A stretch of DNA of 7,669 nt from the NCBI GenBank assembly GCA_018821745.1, contig JAHJLU010000386.1, positions 1 through 7,669 on the forward strand, in the 5' to 3' direction. Shown piece after piece: positions 5,336 to 7,669 of this stretch (positions are counted from its first letter, which is position 1; every line of letters starts with the position of its first letter). This DNA is from Myxococcota bacterium (GTDB lineage Bacteria; Myxococcota_A; Polyangia; HGW-17). The notes under the pieces were generated by a model. The model did not search any database. It was not told the DNA's origin and was given only the letters and a program-made list of their open reading frames with translations. The position numbers were made by a program, and so were the translations under genes.

Positions 5336-7669
5336 TTATTTCATGGGAGCGGGTTTGGGAGGAGCAATCCGCTTGATGCGGGGAGCTGCACCGCGACCGC
5401 CGGGAACCATGAGAGGTTTTCCGGGCTGTCCAGGTCTCAGTCTGCGAATGTTGGGCATTCTGCCACCGGGCATGCCGGGCATTCCAGGAGCGCCTTTGGC
5501 ATCAGCAGGCTGAATCCAGACTGCGTTGGGGGTGGCGGTCTTCTGAATTGCTTCGTAATATTTTGCAGGGGTCACACCGGGGTTGGCTTTCATGTACTTG
5601 ACTGCTTCTGCTTTGGCATCGTCGATGAGTTTGCGGAAGAGAGGAAGTGATCTGCCGTTGACCGATTTGCCGTTGATGTAGACGGCGGGAGTCCCCATGA
5701 CGCCAATCTGACGACCGGCTTTCATGGTGGCCTGAACGAACGCCTTGTGGGTGTTCTTGTCGAGAGCTTCCTTGAATTTGGCCATGTTCACACCAACGGT
5801 CTTGGCGTGGGCGTCGAGGACTTCGCGGGGGAGCTTTCTGGAGTCTTTCTTCAGGAGCTTCAGGTAGGCATAAAGGCCCTCGGGACCCTTCTGATTGAAG
5901 ACTTCCTGGATGGCTTCATGGGCCAACTGAGCATCTTTGTGGAAGGGCAGAGGATAATGAATAAGGGCGATCTTCACGCCTTTTTTCATACCTTTGAAGT
6001 CTTTGCCGTCGCCTTCAATGACCTGCTCAAGGATATCCATGATCTTGCCACAGTAGGGGCACTGTACGTCAAACCCGATGGTCATGACGACATCGTCGTT
6101 GGGATCGCCGAAGAAGGGGAGCCCTTTTACGTCGATTTTGTATACTTTGGTGGTGTCGAGACGGGGTCTCTGACGACGCTGGGCTTTTCTGTCGGGCATT
6201 TTCTGCTCGATGTATTTGGCCTGGGCGAGTCCGGATCCCACTGCAAATTTGTAGATGTCGGCGCGGGTGGCTTTTTTCTCTTCGATGGCTTTTTTGGCCT
6301 TGGCGATCTCGCGGTCGATAATGGATGCGAAGGCGGGGAGAGGACGGGCCCCGGAGACGAAGTACCCGTTGATGAAGAATGCGGGGGTACCACGGACACC
6401 GAATTTGGCGCCAAATTTCATCATCTCGTTGACCTGTGCCTCATGGGTTTTACCATCGAGGGCAGCTTTCACCTTCACGGGGTCAGCGCCGGCCAACTCT
6501 TTGGCCCACTTCACGAGGTTCTCATCGGTGAGATCCTTGCGGTTATCAAAGAGATGATTGTGGTATTTCCAGTATGCTTCTGAAGGACCTTTCTGCGCGA
6601 GAACTTCCATGGCGGCATTGGCGGCGGGCATGGCACGCTTGTGGAAGCGAAGAGGATTGTGCAGGAAGACGATTCTTACGTCGTCCTTGTATTTGTCCAG
6701 GACTTCTTTCATGGTTTTCTCGCCACGGCCACAGTAGGGGCACTGGAAATCAGAGAATTCCACGATGGTAACCAAGGGCTGCTTGCCGCCTTTTACGGGG
6801 AGTTTGGAGAAGTCGGTGGTTACATTGTAGACAACATTGGGATCGACAACTTTCCGTACACGGGGGGGACGGGCGTTTTTGCCGCGGGGATCTTTCTTGC
6901 CGCGGGGGTTCCCTGACAGTGCCTGGAGATTACGCTCGCCGTTTCTGGTGAGCATGGCGTAGGCTTTGTCACGGGGAATGCGCTGCTTGGCAATAATCTG
7001 CAGCTCTTCACGGATCATGGCTTTCAGATCTTCTTCGGTCTTCTTGAGATCTTTGGTCATGTTGAACTTGCGACCATTTACCAGGATGGTGGGGGTACCG
7101 CGGACGCCGATGAAACGACCTGCGAGGACCTGGCTTTTGACCTTGGGCTCGTGGGTTTTCTTCTCGAAGGCGGCCTTGAGTTTGTTCACATCCATGCCCA
7201 CTTCGCCGGCCCACTTGATGATGTTCTCGGGGGTAATCTGACGGGAATTGTCGAACATTTTTTTCTTCAGGGCAGCGAATTTGCCCTGGGCCATAGCCTC
7301 GATACCGGCTTCAGCAGCTTCCTGAGCGCCTTTGTGACGGGCGAGGGGGAAGTTCATGAGCACGAAGCGGGCGTCTCTGGGGTAGGCTTTGAGTACGTTG
7401 TCAACGACATCGGTGGCTCTTTTGCACCAGGGGCACTTGAAGTCTTCAAACACCACGATGGAGACGGGAGCGTTCTTGGGACCTACAAAAGGAGCATCGG
7501 CGGGGATGCGGAGATTAACACGCTTGATGGGGCCGGCACCGACAGCGCCGCGGGCACCTTCGCCCTTGGAGGCGAAACCACTCTTGCAGTCGGGACATTT
7601 TGTGGATTTCCCTTTTTTACCCAGTGGCAGGAAGAACCCGCCCAGGAGGGATCCGAGGAAGAAGAAGAA
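5336..7669 (-). CDS. Membrane-anchored protein with three tandem DsbA-like thioredoxin domains (5' truncated)
   Basis: The frame stays open to the window edge, so 777 residues are visible and the start is missing. The visible N-terminus FFFFLGSLLGGFFLPLG looks like a signal or membrane anchor, followed by KCPDCK (Cys25, Cys28), perhaps part of a zinc ribbon. Three thioredoxin/DsbA-fold units follow, each with an active-site CxxC and the cis-Pro loop: CPWC (79-82) with GTPT (cis-Pro193), CPYC (310-313) with GTPA (Pro429), and CPYC (537-540) with GTPA (Pro661). Each unit carries the (K/R)HK-type motif after a PL segment (ARHKGAQ, RFHKRAM, PFHKDAQ), a THxxxV stretch and a trailing helical segment, so the chain is an internal triplication with a period of about 230 residues. 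The C-terminal tail (about 725-777) is Gly/Met/Pro/Arg-rich. Thiol-disulfide oxidase or isomerase activity outside the cytoplasm is inferred from the fold; substrates are unknown. Confidence 0.9.
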   Translation of the reverse strand, partial: FFFFLGSLLGGFFLPLGKKGKSTKCPDCKSGFASKGEGARGAVGAGPIKRVNLRIPADAPFVGPKNAPVSIVVFEDFKCPWCKRATDVVDNVLKAYPRDARFVLMNFPLARHKGAQEAAEAGIEAMAQGKFAALKKKMFDNSRQITPENIIKWAGEVGMDVNKLKAAFEKKTHEPKVKSQVLAGRFIGVRGTPTILVNGRKFNMTKDLKKTEEDLKAMIREELQIIAKQRIPRDKAYAMLTRNGERNLQALSGNPRGKKDPRGKNARPPRVRKVVDPNVVYNVTTDFSKLPVKGGKQPLVTIVEFSDFQCPYCGRGEKTMKEVLDKYKDDVRIVFLHNPLRFHKRAMPAANAAMEVLAQKGPSEAYWKYHNHLFDNRKDLTDENLVKWAKELAGADPVKVKAALDGKTHEAQVNEMMKFGAKFGVRGTPAFFINGYFVSGARPLPAFASIIDREIAKAKKAIEEKKATRADIYKFAVGSGLAQAKYIEQKMPDRKAQRRQRPRLDTTKVYKIDVKGLPFFGDPNDDVVMTIGFDVQCPYCGKIMDILEQVIEGDGKDFKGMKKGVKIALIHYPLPFHKDAQLAHEAIQEVFNQKGPEGLYAYLKLLKKDSRKLPREVLDAHAKTVGVNMAKFKEALDKNTHKAFVQATMKAGRQIGVMGTPAVYINGKSVNGRSLPLFRKLIDDAKAEAVKYMKANPGVTPAKYYEAIQKTATPNAVWIQPADAKGAPGMPGMPGGRMPNIRRLRPGQPGKPLMVPGGRGAAPRIKRIAPPKPAPMK

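Noticed and set aside
5747..6583. 278-codon plus-strand ORF inside the triple DsbA gene
   Set aside because: It is antisense to conserved CxxC and cis-Pro motifs and has no recognisable domain; it is a shadow of the minus-strand codon use.

Overview
The window is a compact, moderately GC-rich bacterial chromosome segment: genes abut or overlap and no stretch over about 200 bases lacks a gene. Exported proteins with Tat-like and lipoprotein signals, a MEMO-AMMECR1 fusion, multi-domain DsbA-like proteins and zinc-ribbon/proline-rich proteins suggest a Gram-negative lineage of the Myxococcota / former Deltaproteobacteria kind. No rRNA, tRNA or strict taxonomic marker is present, so this is only a guess.

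Left part, plus strand (1-2447): the 3' end of a secreted protein with three acidic DxNxNG-type calcium-loop motifs and a probable Ig-like beta domain. A 59-codon ORF with a near-perfect twin-arginine motif follows. Then comes a 514-residue MEMO-AMMECR1 fusion that starts with a lipoprotein-like signal. The small ORF and the fusion are only 3 bases apart, so they are probably co-translated. MEMO and AMMECR1 are the B and A proteins of the 'AmmeMemoRadiSam' set; the radical SAM partner is not in the window.

Right part, minus strand (7669-2444), in transcription order: a 5'-truncated protein with three tandem DsbA-like thioredoxin domains, each with an intact CxxC; an ECF-type sigma factor; a 197-residue partner of unknown function; a zinc-ribbon protein with proline/alanine/methionine repeats and a C-terminal membrane segment; and a type III pantothenate kinase (CoaX). 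The kinase gene starts 3 bases after the zinc-ribbon stop, and its own stop overlaps the convergent MEMO-AMMECR1 stop by 4 bases.

A good candidate promoter lies just upstream of the sigma gene, and an AT-rich possible promoter lies upstream of the zinc-ribbon gene. The most interesting points are the apparently exported MEMO-AMMECR1 fusion with its tiny Tat-motif companion, the triplicated DsbA protein, the sigma factor paired with a protein lacking anti-sigma zinc ligands, and an 18-bp coding minisatellite. I saw no mobile element, CRISPR array or RNA gene.
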